Shown piece by piece: positions 21,842 to 30,428 of a DNA stretch of 64,000 nt. Where the stretch lies: NCBI RefSeq assembly GCF_041051975.1, contig NZ_CP163435.1, positions 4,960,001-5,024,000 on the forward strand. The letters run 5' to 3'. How positions within the stretch are numbered: the stretch's first letter is position 1; every line of letters starts with the position of its first letter. This DNA comes from Streptomyces sp. R21. Lineage in GTDB: Bacteria; Actinomycetota; Actinomycetes; Streptomycetales; Streptomycetaceae. A program made the translations under genes and the position numbers. Under the pieces are notes generated by a model. It saw nothing but the letters and a program-made list of their open reading frames with translations, searched no databases and was not told where the DNA came from.

Positions 21842-23380
21842 GTGAACCGCGACCACCTCCGCGCCACCCGCCCGGACGCCGCCACCCAGCCGGACGATCC
21901 CACCACCCGACCCGCCGACACGGGCCGCGACGAAGGCCGTCCCACCGAAGCCCGCCGCGACCACGATCGCTCCACCGACACCGGCCGCGCCGACGATCAC
22001 CCCACCGACGCCCGCCGCCGCGAGGCACGTCCCCGCGTCGCACGCCTTCCCGCCCTCCTCCCCGACCTGGGCGCCGCCCTCGCCGCCGCCCTTCTCGTCC
22101 TCGCCGCCGCGCTCGTGGGCACCGCCGTCCAGCACGCGGACGGCACGCTGTTCGTGAACTGGCCGCCGTTGCTGGCCACTTGGGCTCCGCACGTGGGGCC
22201 CGGCACTCCGGTCGCGATCGTCGTCGCCCTCGTCGTCGTGGCGTACGGGCCCGCCGTCGCAGCCCGGCTGCCCTGGCGGGCGCTGCTCGGGACGGCGTGG
22301 GCGTCGGCCGTGGTGTGGACGTTCGGGCTCGCGCTCATCGACGGGTGGGGGCGCGGGATCGCCCGGAAGCTGACGACCAGGTACGAGTATCTCCAGGTCA
22401 TCGACCGTTTCGACGACATCCCCGGCACCCTGCGGGACTTCACCCACCACATCCTGCTGGACTCTCCCGGCCACTGGCCCCCCCATGTCGCCGGGCACCC
22501 CCCGGCGTCGACCCTCACCTTCGTCCTCCTCGACCGGATCGGGCTGGGCGGCGGCGCCTGGGCGGGCGTCTGGTGCATCGCCGTCGGCGGGACGGCGTGC
22601 GTGGCCGTCCTCGTCACCGTGCGGCTGCTGGCCGGCGAGGCCCTGGCGCGGCGGGCGGCGCCGTTCCTCGTGCTCGCGCCCAGCGCCGTGTGGGCGGGCA
22701 CGTCCGCCGACGGATACTTCGCGGCGGTCGCGGCCTGGGCCCTCGCCCTGCTGGCCCTCGCGGTCACCGGACACGCACCCCGCACCTGCGCCACGGCCGC
22801 CGGGCTCCTCTTCGGACTCACCTTCTACCTCTCGTACGGCCTCACGCTGGTCGTCGTGATCGCCGCAGCCGTGCTGGTACTCGGCCGCGACGGGCCCCGA
22901 CCCCGCGCCCGCCCGCTGCCCCTCCTCCTCTGCGGACTCGCCGGACTCGCCGTCGTGCCCACCGTGTTCACGCTCGCGGGCTTCGACTGGTGGGAGGCGT
23001 ACCGCCTGTTGGTCACCCGCTACCGCCAGGGCGCGGGCGGCGTGCGGCCGTACGGCTACTGGGTGTGGGCCAACCTCGCGTGCACGGTGCTGATGACCGG
23101 GCTCGCCACCGCGGCGGGCGTGCGGCGGGCCGCGGTCTCCCTGCGCGCCCCGCACGACCCCCACGACCGGCGGCTCGCCCTCCTCGTCGTGGCCGCCCTG
23201 CTGGCCCTGCTGATCGCCGACCTCTCCGGCATGAGCAAGGCGGAGACGGAGCGCATCTGGCTGCCGTTCGCGGTGTGGCTGCTGCCCGCGGGCGCGTTCC
23301 TGAGCGCTCCGCGGGCCTGGCTCGCCGCCCAGGCCGTACTCGCGCTGCTGGTCAATCACCTGCTGCTGACCGGGTGGTGA
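21842..23380 (+). CDS. Polytopic GT-C-like membrane protein with duplicated N-terminal tail
   Basis: A 512-residue protein starting at GTG 21842. Residues 1-65 are hydrophilic and contain a 20-residue direct duplication (23-42 and 43-62). About eleven hydrophobic helices follow from residue 72. A loop with HPPASTLTFVLLDRIGLGG (residues 220-238) recalls the membrane-associated region of actinobacterial GT-C mannosyl/arabinosyltransferase-like proteins, and SKAETERIWLPF near 465 matches a motif of the same group. It probably transfers a sugar from a lipid donor to an extracellular acceptor. It is divergent from the cytochrome/Moco fusion. The last 29 bp overlap the convergent PP2C gene. Confidence 0.8.
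   Translation: MNRDHLRATRPDAATQPDDPTTRPADTGRDEGRPTEARRDHDRSTDTGRADDHPTDARRREARPRVARLPALLPDLGAALAAALLVLAAALVGTAVQHADGTLFVNWPPLLATWAPHVGPGTPVAIVVALVVVAYGPAVAARLPWRALLGTAWASAVVWTFGLALIDGWGRGIARKLTTRYEYLQVIDRFDDIPGTLRDFTHHILLDSPGHWPPHVAGHPPASTLTFVLLDRIGLGGGAWAGVWCIAVGGTACVAVLVTVRLLAGEALARRAAPFLVLAPSAVWAGTSADGYFAAVAAWALALLALAVTGHAPRTCATAAGLLFGLTFYLSYGLTLVVVIAAAVLVLGRDGPRPRARPLPLLLCGLAGLAVVPTVFTLAGFDWWEAYRLLVTRYRQGAGGVRPYGYWVWANLACTVLMTGLATAAGVRRAAVSLRAPHDPHDRRLALLVVAALLALLIADLSGMSKAETERIWLPFAVWLLPAGAFLSAPRAWLAAQAVLALLVNHLLLTGW
21908..22027 (+). repeat. 60-bp in-frame tandem duplication
   Basis: Two adjacent 60-bp units code for RPADTGRDEGRPTEARRDHD and RSTDTGRADDHPTDARRREA. They match at about half of their residues, with DNA similarity highest over the GAC-AC-GGCCG and CCCACCGA-GCCCGCCG parts. 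They lie in the hydrophilic N-terminal tail of the membrane protein. The duplication appears old, since the copies have diverged. Confidence 0.6.
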
Positions 23381-24566
23381 CGGGGCCCGGCCCCGGGCGT
23401 CGTACGGCGAAGACCGTCGTGTCGTCGGCGAGGCGCCCACCGCAGTGCCGCAGCGTGCCGTCGCGCACGAACGCGACCAGGCGCTGCGGTTCGGCCGTGC
23501 CCGGGTCGGCGGACACGGCCTCGGCGACCCGCTTCCGCAGCGGGTAGAAGGCCCCTTGCGCGTCACGGGCCTCGGTCACGCCGTCGCTGACCAGCAGCAG
23601 GGTCTCGCCGGGGGCCAGCGGAACCCTGAGGACCAGGGGCGGTCCGTCCACCAAATCGCCGAGCCCCAGCGGGAGTCCGTCCCCCGGCGGCAGGCGGCGT
23701 ACACCGTCGGGGGCGACCACGAGCGGCGGCTCATGCCCGAAATTGACCACCGCGACGAAGTCCACGTCGGGGTCCCGGCTCTCGGGGAAGCCGACCAGGA
23801 CACCCGTCGCGAACCGCTCCCCGTCGTCCCGCCCCACCGCCTTGCGGTAGCGGACGTGCCGCAGCATCCGCACCTCCAGGCGGTCGGCCACCGTGGCGAG
23901 TTCCGGCTCGTGGTACGCAGCCTCGCGGAACGTGCCGAGCAGCGCGGCGGCCGCCTCCACCGCCCCGAGCCCCTTGCCCTGGACGTCACCGAGGACGACC
24001 CGGGTGCCGCGCGGGCCCGGCTGGATGTCGTAGAAGTCGCCGCCGACGCGGGCCTCGCTGTCGGCGGCGAGGTACACGGCCGCGTGGTCCAGGTCGCCCC
24101 AGCCGGGCGGCAGCGGGCGCAGCACGGTGCGCCGGGTCGTCTCGGCGATGTCCCGCATGTGCAGCATGCGCCGGTCGCCGCGGACCCGCACCGCGCAGGC
24201 CAGCGTCGCGAGGATGCCGCCGAGGGCGACGAGGATGAAGTCGGGCAGGCCGGTCTGGTACTGGTGCGGCCAGGCGTTGTCCACGAGGACGTACGTCAGG
24301 AGCGAGAGCACCGCGAACGCCGCCGTGCCCCACACCCCGCAGATCGCGGCGGCGATGCCGGGCACCAGCACGATCCACGAGATGACCCGGAACTCGCCCG
24401 TGGTGTTCCAGTCGACGACCGCGATGGCGGCACACAGGAACAGCGGCGGAACCCAGGCGACGCTGCGGCCGTGCACCCGCAGGAGCCGCTGCCGCTCGGC
24501 CGCGGCGGTCTCGTGCCCGGCGCGCGGCAGCCGGTCGAGCACGGCCCACCGGTCGCCCTGCCTCAT
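23352..24566 (-). CDS. Membrane PP2C (SpoIIE-type) serine phosphatase
   Basis: A 404-residue protein; the start at ATG 24566 is chosen because longer forms run into the neighbouring divergent gene, and its ribosome binding site is weak. Membrane helices span about 35-150 (four to five segments, including WVPPLFLCAAIAVVDW and FVLVALG-like stretches). The PP2C domain spans about 180-395: DFYDIQPGPRGTRVVLGDVQGKGLGA with metal-binding Asp residues, ATGVLVGF, GHEPPLVV, GETLLLVSDGVTEARD and ADDTTVFAV. It would dephosphorylate anti-sigma-factor antagonists in response to a membrane-sensed signal. No partner gene is adjacent. It converges with the GT-C-like gene with a 29-bp overlap. Confidence 0.92.
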   Translation of the reverse strand: MRQGDRWAVLDRLPRAGHETAAAERQRLLRVHGRSVAWVPPLFLCAAIAVVDWNTTGEFRVISWIVLVPGIAAAICGVWGTAAFAVLSLLTYVLVDNAWPHQYQTGLPDFILVALGGILATLACAVRVRGDRRMLHMRDIAETTRRTVLRPLPPGWGDLDHAAVYLAADSEARVGGDFYDIQPGPRGTRVVLGDVQGKGLGAVEAAAALLGTFREAAYHEPELATVADRLEVRMLRHVRYRKAVGRDDGERFATGVLVGFPESRDPDVDFVAVVNFGHEPPLVVAPDGVRRLPPGDGLPLGLGDLVDGPPLVLRVPLAPGETLLLVSDGVTEARDAQGAFYPLRKRVAEAVSADPGTAEPQRLVAFVRDGTLRHCGGRLADDTTVFAVRRPGPGPVTTRSAAGD

Positions 24567-24701
24567 GCCGTCAGCGAAACACGCCGCCAGGGCCGCCGCA
24601 TCCCGACCCGCATTCCTTCGGATCCGATCCGCAGCCGACTTGCCAGCCGCCTGGGCGAGGTGTGCCCTGGTAGGCAGGGGCGAGGAGAGAGGAGTGCTCC
24701 C

Positions 24702-25175
24702 ATGGCTCAAGCGGCACCCACGTCAGGGGCACCAGGAACACCACGCAGGACCGGTAACACCGCCACCACCGCAAGGCCCGCCACCCCCGACATCTTCGGA
24801 GCGCAGGCCCACACCGCCGCGAGGTGGGGTGTGCCCGTGGCGGCCGGGCTCGTGTACGGCTTCTGGGCCGCGGCCATCAACCGCAGCGGCGGGCCGATCA
24901 CGGGCTGGAACGTCCTGTTCGGGTTCACCTGCGCGATCGTGTTCGCGGGGCTCTACATCGGCGTACGCATGCTGGCGCCGTTCCTGAAGCGCGAGCAGCA
25001 CGCCCTGCTGTGGGCGGTGTTCACGGGCATCGCGTTCGGCTTCCTGTACAGCCAGACCGGCGCGACCGTCCTGCGGTCCACGATGATGTCGCTCGGAGTC
25101 GCGGCAGGCGTCTTCGCCGTGGCGTTCTACCGGTACTACACGCACGAGGACGCGGAGGGACACCGGGTGAGTTGA
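24702..25175 (+). CDS. Four-helix membrane protein, hypothetical
   Basis: A 157-residue protein; ATG 24702 follows GAGAGGAG. The leader of about 40 residues is Ala/Thr/Pro-rich. Hydrophobic segments lie at about 45-62, 68-90, 100-120 and 125-145 (GFTCAIVFAGLYIGVRML, ALLWAVFTGIAFGFLY, GVAAGVFAVAFYRYY). The end is charged. Proteins of this type are conserved in Streptomyces without an assigned function. It is followed by a strong terminator at 25201-25227, and is divergent from the PP2C gene with about 135 bp between them. Confidence 0.8.
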   Translation: MAQAAPTSGAPGTPRRTGNTATTARPATPDIFGAQAHTAARWGVPVAAGLVYGFWAAAINRSGGPITGWNVLFGFTCAIVFAGLYIGVRMLAPFLKREQHALLWAVFTGIAFGFLYSQTGATVLRSTMMSLGVAAGVFAVAFYRYYTHEDAEGHRVS

Positions 25176-25200
25176 CCTCACCTCCTGGACGTCATGCGCG

Positions 25201-25227
25201 AGGCCCCGGCAACGGCTGCCGGGGCCT
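25201..25227. terminator. Rho-independent-type terminator, convergent genes
   Basis: A perfect 11-bp stem AGGCCCCGGCA / TGCCGGGGCCT surrounds a 5-base loop. It lies between the membrane protein gene (ending 25175) and the convergent SH3-like gene (ending 25298). T-rich stretches follow on the plus strand from 25237. It probably ends both transcripts. Confidence 0.8.
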
Positions 25228-25297
25228 CACGCATTCCCCTGTTCCCTTTCCCTTTCTTCCCTTTCTTCCCGTTTCTTCTTTCTTCCTTTTCCCTCAC

Positions 25298-25873
25298 TCA
25301 CCCGCCGCCTGGGAACTGGCCCCAGGAGTTCGAGGAGGCATCCGCCGCGCTCCAGGCGCCCGAGGCGCTCCAGCTCCAGGTGCCGGAGGCGCTGAAGCTC
25401 CACGCCCCGGAACTCGACGAACTCCACGAGTCGCTGTGGGAGCCGTCGTTCCAGGAGTTGTTCTTCCAGGAGTCGTCCTTCCAGCCGGGGCACGGGTCGC
25501 AGCTCGGCACGCCCTGGTCGCCGGTGTCGACGAACGCGGCGCTGGCCCAGGCCTGCGCTCCGACGAGCCAGAACCAGTACGGGTTGCCGAACACGCTCTG
25601 TCCGAGTACGGCGCACCGGACCCGGTCCTGGCTGCCCGACGGGAGGGAGCCGACGACCGGCGAGTTCGTGGTGGGCTGCTCCCGCAGGTTCAGTTCGCCG
25701 CGCGAGACGACGGTGCCCCAGATCGGTTCGTGATGGCCGTGGTGGCCGCCGCCACCGGTGATGGTCTGCGTCGGCGGAGCTGCCGCCGCCGAGGTGCCTG
25801 CGGCCACGACGGTCAGAACACCGCCGGTGCAAAGGGCCGCGGCAAGGGTCCGCAGGGCCGGGGTGGTCCGCAT
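25298..25873 (-). CDS. Secreted SH3-like protein with Trp/Ser-rich tail
   Basis: A 191-residue protein; ATG 25873 follows AAGGAGG. Signal peptide at 1-33 (TPALRTLAAALCTGGVLTVV, cleavage near SAAAA). A Gly/His segment (GGGGHHGHHEP) precedes an SH3-type domain at about 50-118 (VVSRGELNLREQPTTNSPVV, VRCAVLGQSV, YWFWLVGAQAWASAAFVDT), which often binds cell-wall peptide. A CDPC motif follows, then about 65 residues of Trp/Ser/Asn-rich repeats such as DSWKNNSWNDGS and SASGTWSWSASGAWS. This tail is unusual and may be adhesive or surface-associated. The gene is monocistronic between a terminator and a divergent membrane gene. Confidence 0.88.
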   Translation of the reverse strand: MRTTPALRTLAAALCTGGVLTVVAAGTSAAAAPPTQTITGGGGHHGHHEPIWGTVVSRGELNLREQPTTNSPVVGSLPSGSQDRVRCAVLGQSVFGNPYWFWLVGAQAWASAAFVDTGDQGVPSCDPCPGWKDDSWKNNSWNDGSHSDSWSSSSSGAWSFSASGTWSWSASGAWSAADASSNSWGQFPGGG

Positions 25874-26014
25874 GATCGACCTCCTTTTCCCCAGCTCCAG
25901 GAAACACCCGTTCGGGTGAGCCCTCCACCGGAGGAGAGTCTCCGCAGCTCCCCCTTGGGGTTCCGGCCCTCGCTGCCCCCCGACTCCCCCTCGGCCACAC
26001 TTTCGGCTTGTCAT

Positions 26015-27025
26015 ATGCGCCCATATGCAGCCAAACAGCTCGCGTACGGCATCGCGGAGGCCTTGCCTGGTGGAGTGCCTCACCGTGTCCGGAGCGCCCT
26101 GTCGGCCGTGCTGATCGGCCTCGCCTGTCTGCTCGCGCCGCTCGGCGCGCTCTCGGCCTGGGCGACGTACGGCATCGGCGACAGCGGCCGCTACGAGGCC
26201 GCGATGGCGCCGCTCGCCGGGGACCGGAACGTGCGCGACGCGATCGCCGCGGGCATCGCCGACGGCATCATGCGCGAGGTCCACGTGGGGCCGCCGCTGC
26301 AGGGGCCGGTGCACTCCTTCGTGCGGGACGCGGTGCGCTCGTTCACACACACCCCGGCCTTCCGCACGGCGTGGCAGGCCGCGAACCGGGCCGCGCACGA
26401 CGCCGTCATGCGGTCCCTGCGCGACGAAGGAGGCGGCAGCGAGGGCGGCGAAGGCGGTCACGGCCGTCACGGAAGCGCTCAGGACAGCGACGTGACCATC
26501 GACCTCGCGCCCGTCACCGAACAGGTCAAGCGCCAACTCGCCGACGACCACATGCCGTTGGCCGACCGCATCCCCGTCGAGCACACCGCGACCACGGTGC
26601 TGCGCTCGCAGGACGCGGCTCAGCTCAGGAAGGGGTTCCAGGTGCTCGAAGTAGCCGGTTTCTGGCTGCCGGTCACGGCGGCCGTCCTCGCCTCGACGGG
26701 CATCCTCGCCGCCGTCTGCCGCCGCCGCGCGGTGCTCGCGACCGGGCTCGGCACCGCGCTGGGCGCCGCGCTCCTCGCCGTCGCCGTCGCCATCGGCCGC
26801 CGGCTCACCCTCGCCGACCTGCCGGACGGGGTGTCCCGCACGGCCGCGGGTGCGGTGTACGACGCCCTCACCGAGACGCTCCGCCAGGTCTCCTGGCTGC
26901 TGCTGGGGCTGGGCCTCACGGTGGCGCTGGGCGCCCTGCTCACGGCGCGGATCGCGCGAGCCCGGCAAGGGTCCGCAGCGCTCGCTCCAGCTCCGGCGGA
27001 GCAGCCGACGCAAGCCCGAGCCTGA
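26015..27025 (+). CDS. Membrane protein, hypothetical
   Basis: A 336-residue protein starting at ATG 26015; GTG codons near 26072 and 26087 are alternative starts. A hydrophobic helix lies at about 27-50 (ALSAVLIGLACLLAPLGALSAW). A large outer region (50-205) contains a Gly/Glu/His-rich loop (GGGSEGGEGGHGRHG). Three further helices lie at about 210-235, 240-262 and 295-318, and the end is Ala/Pro-rich. No family motif is recognised. Such proteins occur in Streptomyces as integral membrane proteins of unknown role. The 3' end overlaps the convergent MocR gene by 86 bp. Confidence 0.78.
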   Translation: MRPYAAKQLAYGIAEALPGGVPHRVRSALSAVLIGLACLLAPLGALSAWATYGIGDSGRYEAAMAPLAGDRNVRDAIAAGIADGIMREVHVGPPLQGPVHSFVRDAVRSFTHTPAFRTAWQAANRAAHDAVMRSLRDEGGGSEGGEGGHGRHGSAQDSDVTIDLAPVTEQVKRQLADDHMPLADRIPVEHTATTVLRSQDAAQLRKGFQVLEVAGFWLPVTAAVLASTGILAAVCRRRAVLATGLGTALGAALLAVAVAIGRRLTLADLPDGVSRTAAGAVYDALTETLRQVSWLLLGLGLTVALGALLTARIARARQGSAALAPAPAEQPTQARA

Positions 27026-28349
27026 CGCAGTCCGGTGCGGCGGCCGTTCCTGACACGGACGCTCCTGACGCAGCCGTTCCTGACCCGGCGGTTCCTGACC
27101 GGGCCGTTCCTGACCGGGCCGTTCCTGACCCGGCCGCCGTCGTGAACGCCGGGCCCGGCGTGAGCGCGATCCCGCGCGCCGCGGCCGCCGCCGCGAAGGT
27201 GTCCGCCCGCCATGGCTTCGGCAGCTCCCACCAGGCGAAGTAGGCCTGCGGATCGGCGTGCACGGTGAAGCCCGCGAGATACCGGGCGACGAGCCCCTGT
27301 CGCAGCGTCGCGTCCGCGCGCTTGGCGGCGACCAGACGGTCCACCGTCCCGTCCGCGATCCAGCGCACCGCCGCCTCCAGGGCGAAGCCGCCCGCCGCCC
27401 AGCCGCCGGAGCGCAGCGCGGCGCCGACGGCCCCCGCCCGCCCCTCGGGCACGACGAGGAATCCCACCGTCAGGCCGGGCGCCACCCGCTTGGACAGCCC
27501 GTCGACGACATGGACGCGCTCGGGGGCGTGTGCGGCGAGCGGCGCGAGCCCGTCGTGCAGGAACGACCAGATGCGGTCCTCCACGACGGGCAGGTCCAAC
27601 TGCCGTACGACCTCCGCGAGTTCACGCCTGCGACCGTGCCCCGCAGTCACCGAGGTCGGGTTGTGCAGCGTCGGCTGGACGTACACCGCGGACAGCGGTG
27701 CGGAGCGGTGGGCGCTCGCCACCGCGTCCGGGCGCAGGCCCTCCTCGTCCATGGCGAGCGGGACCAGCACGATGCCGAGGCGCTCCGCGATCTCCTTGAC
27801 CAGCGGATACGTCAGCGCCTCGACGCCCACGCGGCCCCCCGGCCGTACGAGCGAGGCGAGGGTGGCCGCGATGGCCTGGCGGGCATTGCCCGCGAAGAGC
27901 AGCCGGGACGGGTCGGGGCGCCAGCCCGCCGTGGCGAGGAGGCCGGCGGCCGCCTCGCGGGCGGGTGCGGTGCCCGCGACGGGGGCCGGGCGCAGCACCT
28001 CGGTCAGCAGGTCGGGGCGGAGCAGCGGGGCCAGGGCGGGCGCGAGCAGCTCCGACTGGCCGGGTGCGGAAGGGTAGTTGAGTTCCATGTTGACCGGCGC
28101 GGTGGTCGCGGGCTCGGCGAGCGCGCGCCCCGACGGCACCGGCGCGGCCCGCACGAACGTGCCGCGGCCGACCTCGCCGACGACGAGCCCGCGCCGCACC
28201 AGTTCGCCGTACACCCGTCCGGCCGTCGACCCCGCGATCCCCCTGCGGCGCGCGAACGCCCGCTGTGTGGGCAGCCGTTCGCCGGGCCGCAGCCGCCCGA
28301 GCGCGATGTCGTCGGCTATGCGGTCGGCGAGCCGCCGATAGTCGTCCAT
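26940..28349 (-). CDS. MocR-type regulator (GntR HTH fused to PLP aminotransferase-like domain)
   Basis: A 469-residue protein. Residues 3-68 form a GntR winged helix (YRRLADRIADDIALGRLRPGERLPTQRAFARRRG, STAGRVYGELVRRGLV). Residues 85-465 form a fold-type I aminotransferase-like domain with YVQPTLHNPTS, VVEDRIWSFL and the PLP lysine in VVDGLSKRVAPGLTVGFLV. Near the C-terminus, between the PAFTTAA strand and APDCVRLGLA, a Ser-Gly-Thr-Ala repeat (about 30 residues) is encoded by a 15-bp tandem repeat, so a surface loop is expanded. It is divergent from an alpha/beta hydrolase 99 bp away, its likely target. Confidence 0.93.
   Translation of the reverse strand: MDDYRRLADRIADDIALGRLRPGERLPTQRAFARRRGIAGSTAGRVYGELVRRGLVVGEVGRGTFVRAAPVPSGRALAEPATTAPVNMELNYPSAPGQSELLAPALAPLLRPDLLTEVLRPAPVAGTAPAREAAAGLLATAGWRPDPSRLLFAGNARQAIAATLASLVRPGGRVGVEALTYPLVKEIAERLGIVLVPLAMDEEGLRPDAVASAHRSAPLSAVYVQPTLHNPTSVTAGHGRRRELAEVVRQLDLPVVEDRIWSFLHDGLAPLAAHAPERVHVVDGLSKRVAPGLTVGFLVVPEGRAGAVGAALRSGGWAAGGFALEAAVRWIADGTVDRLVAAKRADATLRQGLVARYLAGFTVHADPQAYFAWWELPKPWRADTFAAAAAARGIALTPGPAFTTAAGSGTARSGTARSGTAGSGTAASGASVSGTAAAPDCVRLGLASAAPPELERALRTLAGLARSAP
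27043..27132 (+). repeat. 15-bp tandem repeat (six units) inside the MocR gene
   Basis: Six consecutive 15-bp units close to GCCGTTCCTGACCGG run from 27043 to 27132, the inner units nearly identical and the outer ones diverged. On the minus strand they encode SGTA-x pentapeptides in the MocR protein. Because the unit is a multiple of three, copy-number change keeps the frame. The repeat begins 17 bp after the convergent membrane protein's stop codon. Confidence 0.85.
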
Positions 28350-28448
28350 GTCCTGCTCTCCCCCTCCGGCTCTCCCTCTCCGTCCCGGATTGCACCGAGG
28401 GCAAAGATCTTATTGCACCGATGAGTTGGCGCGTCTAGGGTCGTGATC

Positions 28449-29252
28449 ATGGCAACCACATCGTCACCTTTCCTTGCATACGACGACAAAGGGAGCGCGG
28501 CCTCGGAGCGGACACCGCCCCTCGTCCTGATCCACGGCCACCCCTTCGACCGCACGATGTGGGCCCCGCAGATCAGCGCGTTCTCGGCGACGCGCCGGGT
28601 GATCGCCCCGGACCTGCGCGGCTATGGCGAGTCCCCCGTGGTCCCCGGTGTCACACCCCTTCCGGCGTTCGCCGAGGACATCGCGGGACTGCTGGACGCC
28701 CTGGGCGTGGGGGAGTTCGTGCTCGCCGGGCTCTCGATGGGCGGGCAGATCGTCATGGAGTGCTACCGGCAGTTCCCGGAGCGCGTCCGGGGCCTGGTCC
28801 TCGCCGACACCTTCCCGGCCGCCGAGACGGCGGAGGGCAAGCGGACGCGGGGCGCCATGGCGGACCGGCTGCTGCGCGAGGGGATGCGGGGGTACGCCGA
28901 CGAGGTGCTGTACAAGATGGTCGCACCCTACGCGGACGCGGACGTCGCCGCGCACGTACACCGCATGATGACGGCGACCTCCCCCGAGGGCGCGGCGGCG
29001 GCCCTGCGCGGGCGGGCCGAGCGCCCCGACTACCGCGAGCTGCTGACCCGGGTCACCGTCCCGGCGCTGGTCGTGGTGGGCGCCGACGACGAGTACACCC
29101 CGGTCTCCGACGCGGAGGCGATGCACGCGGCCCTGCCCGACTCCACGCTCCGCGTGATCGACTCGGCCGCCCATCTGCCGAACCTGGAGCGTCCGGAGGA
29201 GTTCAACGAGACGCTGGCGGCGTTCCTGGCGCGGGTGGACGACCGGGGGTGA
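28449..29252 (+). CDS. Alpha/beta-hydrolase
   Basis: A 267-residue protein (ATG 28449; GTG/ATG a few bases upstream possible). It has the oxyanion-hole motif LVLIHGHPFDRTMW, the DLRGYGES turn, the nucleophile elbow GLSMGGQ with the catalytic Ser, the acid Asp in VVVGADDEYTPV and the catalytic His in DSAAHLPNLERPEEF. The length fits the esterase/haloperoxidase-like group. There is no signal peptide, so it is cytoplasmic. It is divergent from the MocR regulator and plausibly controlled by it. The substrate is unknown. Confidence 0.93.
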   Translation: MATTSSPFLAYDDKGSAASERTPPLVLIHGHPFDRTMWAPQISAFSATRRVIAPDLRGYGESPVVPGVTPLPAFAEDIAGLLDALGVGEFVLAGLSMGGQIVMECYRQFPERVRGLVLADTFPAAETAEGKRTRGAMADRLLREGMRGYADEVLYKMVAPYADADVAAHVHRMMTATSPEGAAAALRGRAERPDYRELLTRVTVPALVVVGADDEYTPVSDAEAMHAALPDSTLRVIDSAAHLPNLERPEEFNETLAAFLARVDDRG

Positions 29253-29379
29253 CTCCAGCCGTCACCACATAGGTGACTCCTGAGGCGCCGTGGGAGGTCT
29301 CGGCGCAACCTTCGCCCCGAAGTGCCCGTCTTTGAGGGAGGATTCGCACACCCCTCGCGGACGAGCGGAAGGCCTGGCC

Positions 29380-30390
29380 TTGGACAGTGCGACGGCTGAG
29401 TGGACGGAGTCCCAGGACGCGGCCGGGAGACCGCCGCGGCCCGGACGGGTGTTCGCGGCCTGGGTGGCCGGGCTGCTGTTCGCCGGGGTGAGCGTGATCA
29501 TCGGCTTCCGGGTGGCGGACAGCGACGGAATGACGCCCGTGACCCAGCTCCTGGCCTTCCTGCCGTGGCTGCTCGCACCCGCCGGCGTGGGGCTCGCCCT
29601 CGCGCTGCTCGCCCGGTGGCGGGTCGGGATGGTGTGGGGGGTCGTGGCGCTGGGGGCGGTCGCCTGGTTCATCGAGCCGTACGGCAAGGTCGGCGACCCG
29701 GCGGGGAAATCCGTGGCCGAGCTGCGGGTGCTGACGTCGAACGTGCAGTTCGGCCGGGGCACCGACTCGCTGGTCGCCGCCGTTCGGCGGGAGCGGCCCG
29801 ACATCGTGTTCGTGGAGGAGTGCGAGTACGGATGCTCCGGCACGCTCAAGGACGCCTTCGGCGGGAGCCGCGGCGCCTACCCGTACCGGGAGTCCGTCGA
29901 GGGCGCCGGATCCGACGGCTCCGTGATCATGAGCCGGTTCCCGCTGCGGGGCGCGGACGGCGTGCGCGGCACCATGGGCATGCCGGGCGCCGTCGCCGAC
30001 GTCGACGGCCACCCCGTACGGCTCCAGCTCGCGCATCCCATGCCCCCGCTGCCCGGCCAGCTCGGCGTCTGGCGACGCGAACTGGGCCGGCTGCGCGACT
30101 ACGCCGCCGGCAGCAACGGCTCCACCATCCTCGCCGGCGACTTCAACGCCTCCCAGGACCACGCGGCGTTCCGCCACATCCTCGACACCGGCCTGCACGA
30201 CAGCGCCCGCCTCGCCGGCAACCCCCGCACCCCCAGCTGGCCCGCCCGCACCGCCCCCGCCCTCGGCAGCCAGATCGACCACGTCCTGGTCTCCCCGGAC
30301 TTCTCGGCGAAGAAGGCATCGTTCCTCGACATCTCGGGAACGGATCACCGGGCACTTCTGGTCGCTCTGACGCTGTATCAGGGGGAGTGA
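29380..30390 (+). CDS. Membrane-anchored endonuclease/exonuclease/phosphatase-family protein
   Basis: A 336-residue protein, taken from TTG 29380 after GGAAGG; a GTG at 29290 with GAGG upstream would add 30 residues and cannot be excluded. Three hydrophobic helices lie at about 25-45, 57-77 and 80-98. The EEP domain follows outside: LRVLTSNVQFGRGTDSL, PDIVFVEECEYG with the metal-binding Glu, GSDGSVIMSRFPL, LQLAHPMPP, TILAGDFNASQDHAAFRHIL, QIDHVLVSPDF and SGTDHRALLVAL with the terminal catalytic Asp-His. The expected EEP catalytic residues are present. Likely an extracellular phosphodiesterase; the substrate is unknown. It is 38 bp upstream of the FUSC gene. Confidence 0.9.
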   Translation: MDSATAEWTESQDAAGRPPRPGRVFAAWVAGLLFAGVSVIIGFRVADSDGMTPVTQLLAFLPWLLAPAGVGLALALLARWRVGMVWGVVALGAVAWFIEPYGKVGDPAGKSVAELRVLTSNVQFGRGTDSLVAAVRRERPDIVFVEECEYGCSGTLKDAFGGSRGAYPYRESVEGAGSDGSVIMSRFPLRGADGVRGTMGMPGAVADVDGHPVRLQLAHPMPPLPGQLGVWRRELGRLRDYAAGSNGSTILAGDFNASQDHAAFRHILDTGLHDSARLAGNPRTPSWPARTAPALGSQIDHVLVSPDFSAKKASFLDISGTDHRALLVALTLYQGE

Positions 30391-30428
30391 GGCCGGGGAC
30401 CAGCGGCAATGCGGCCATAATGGGGCGC

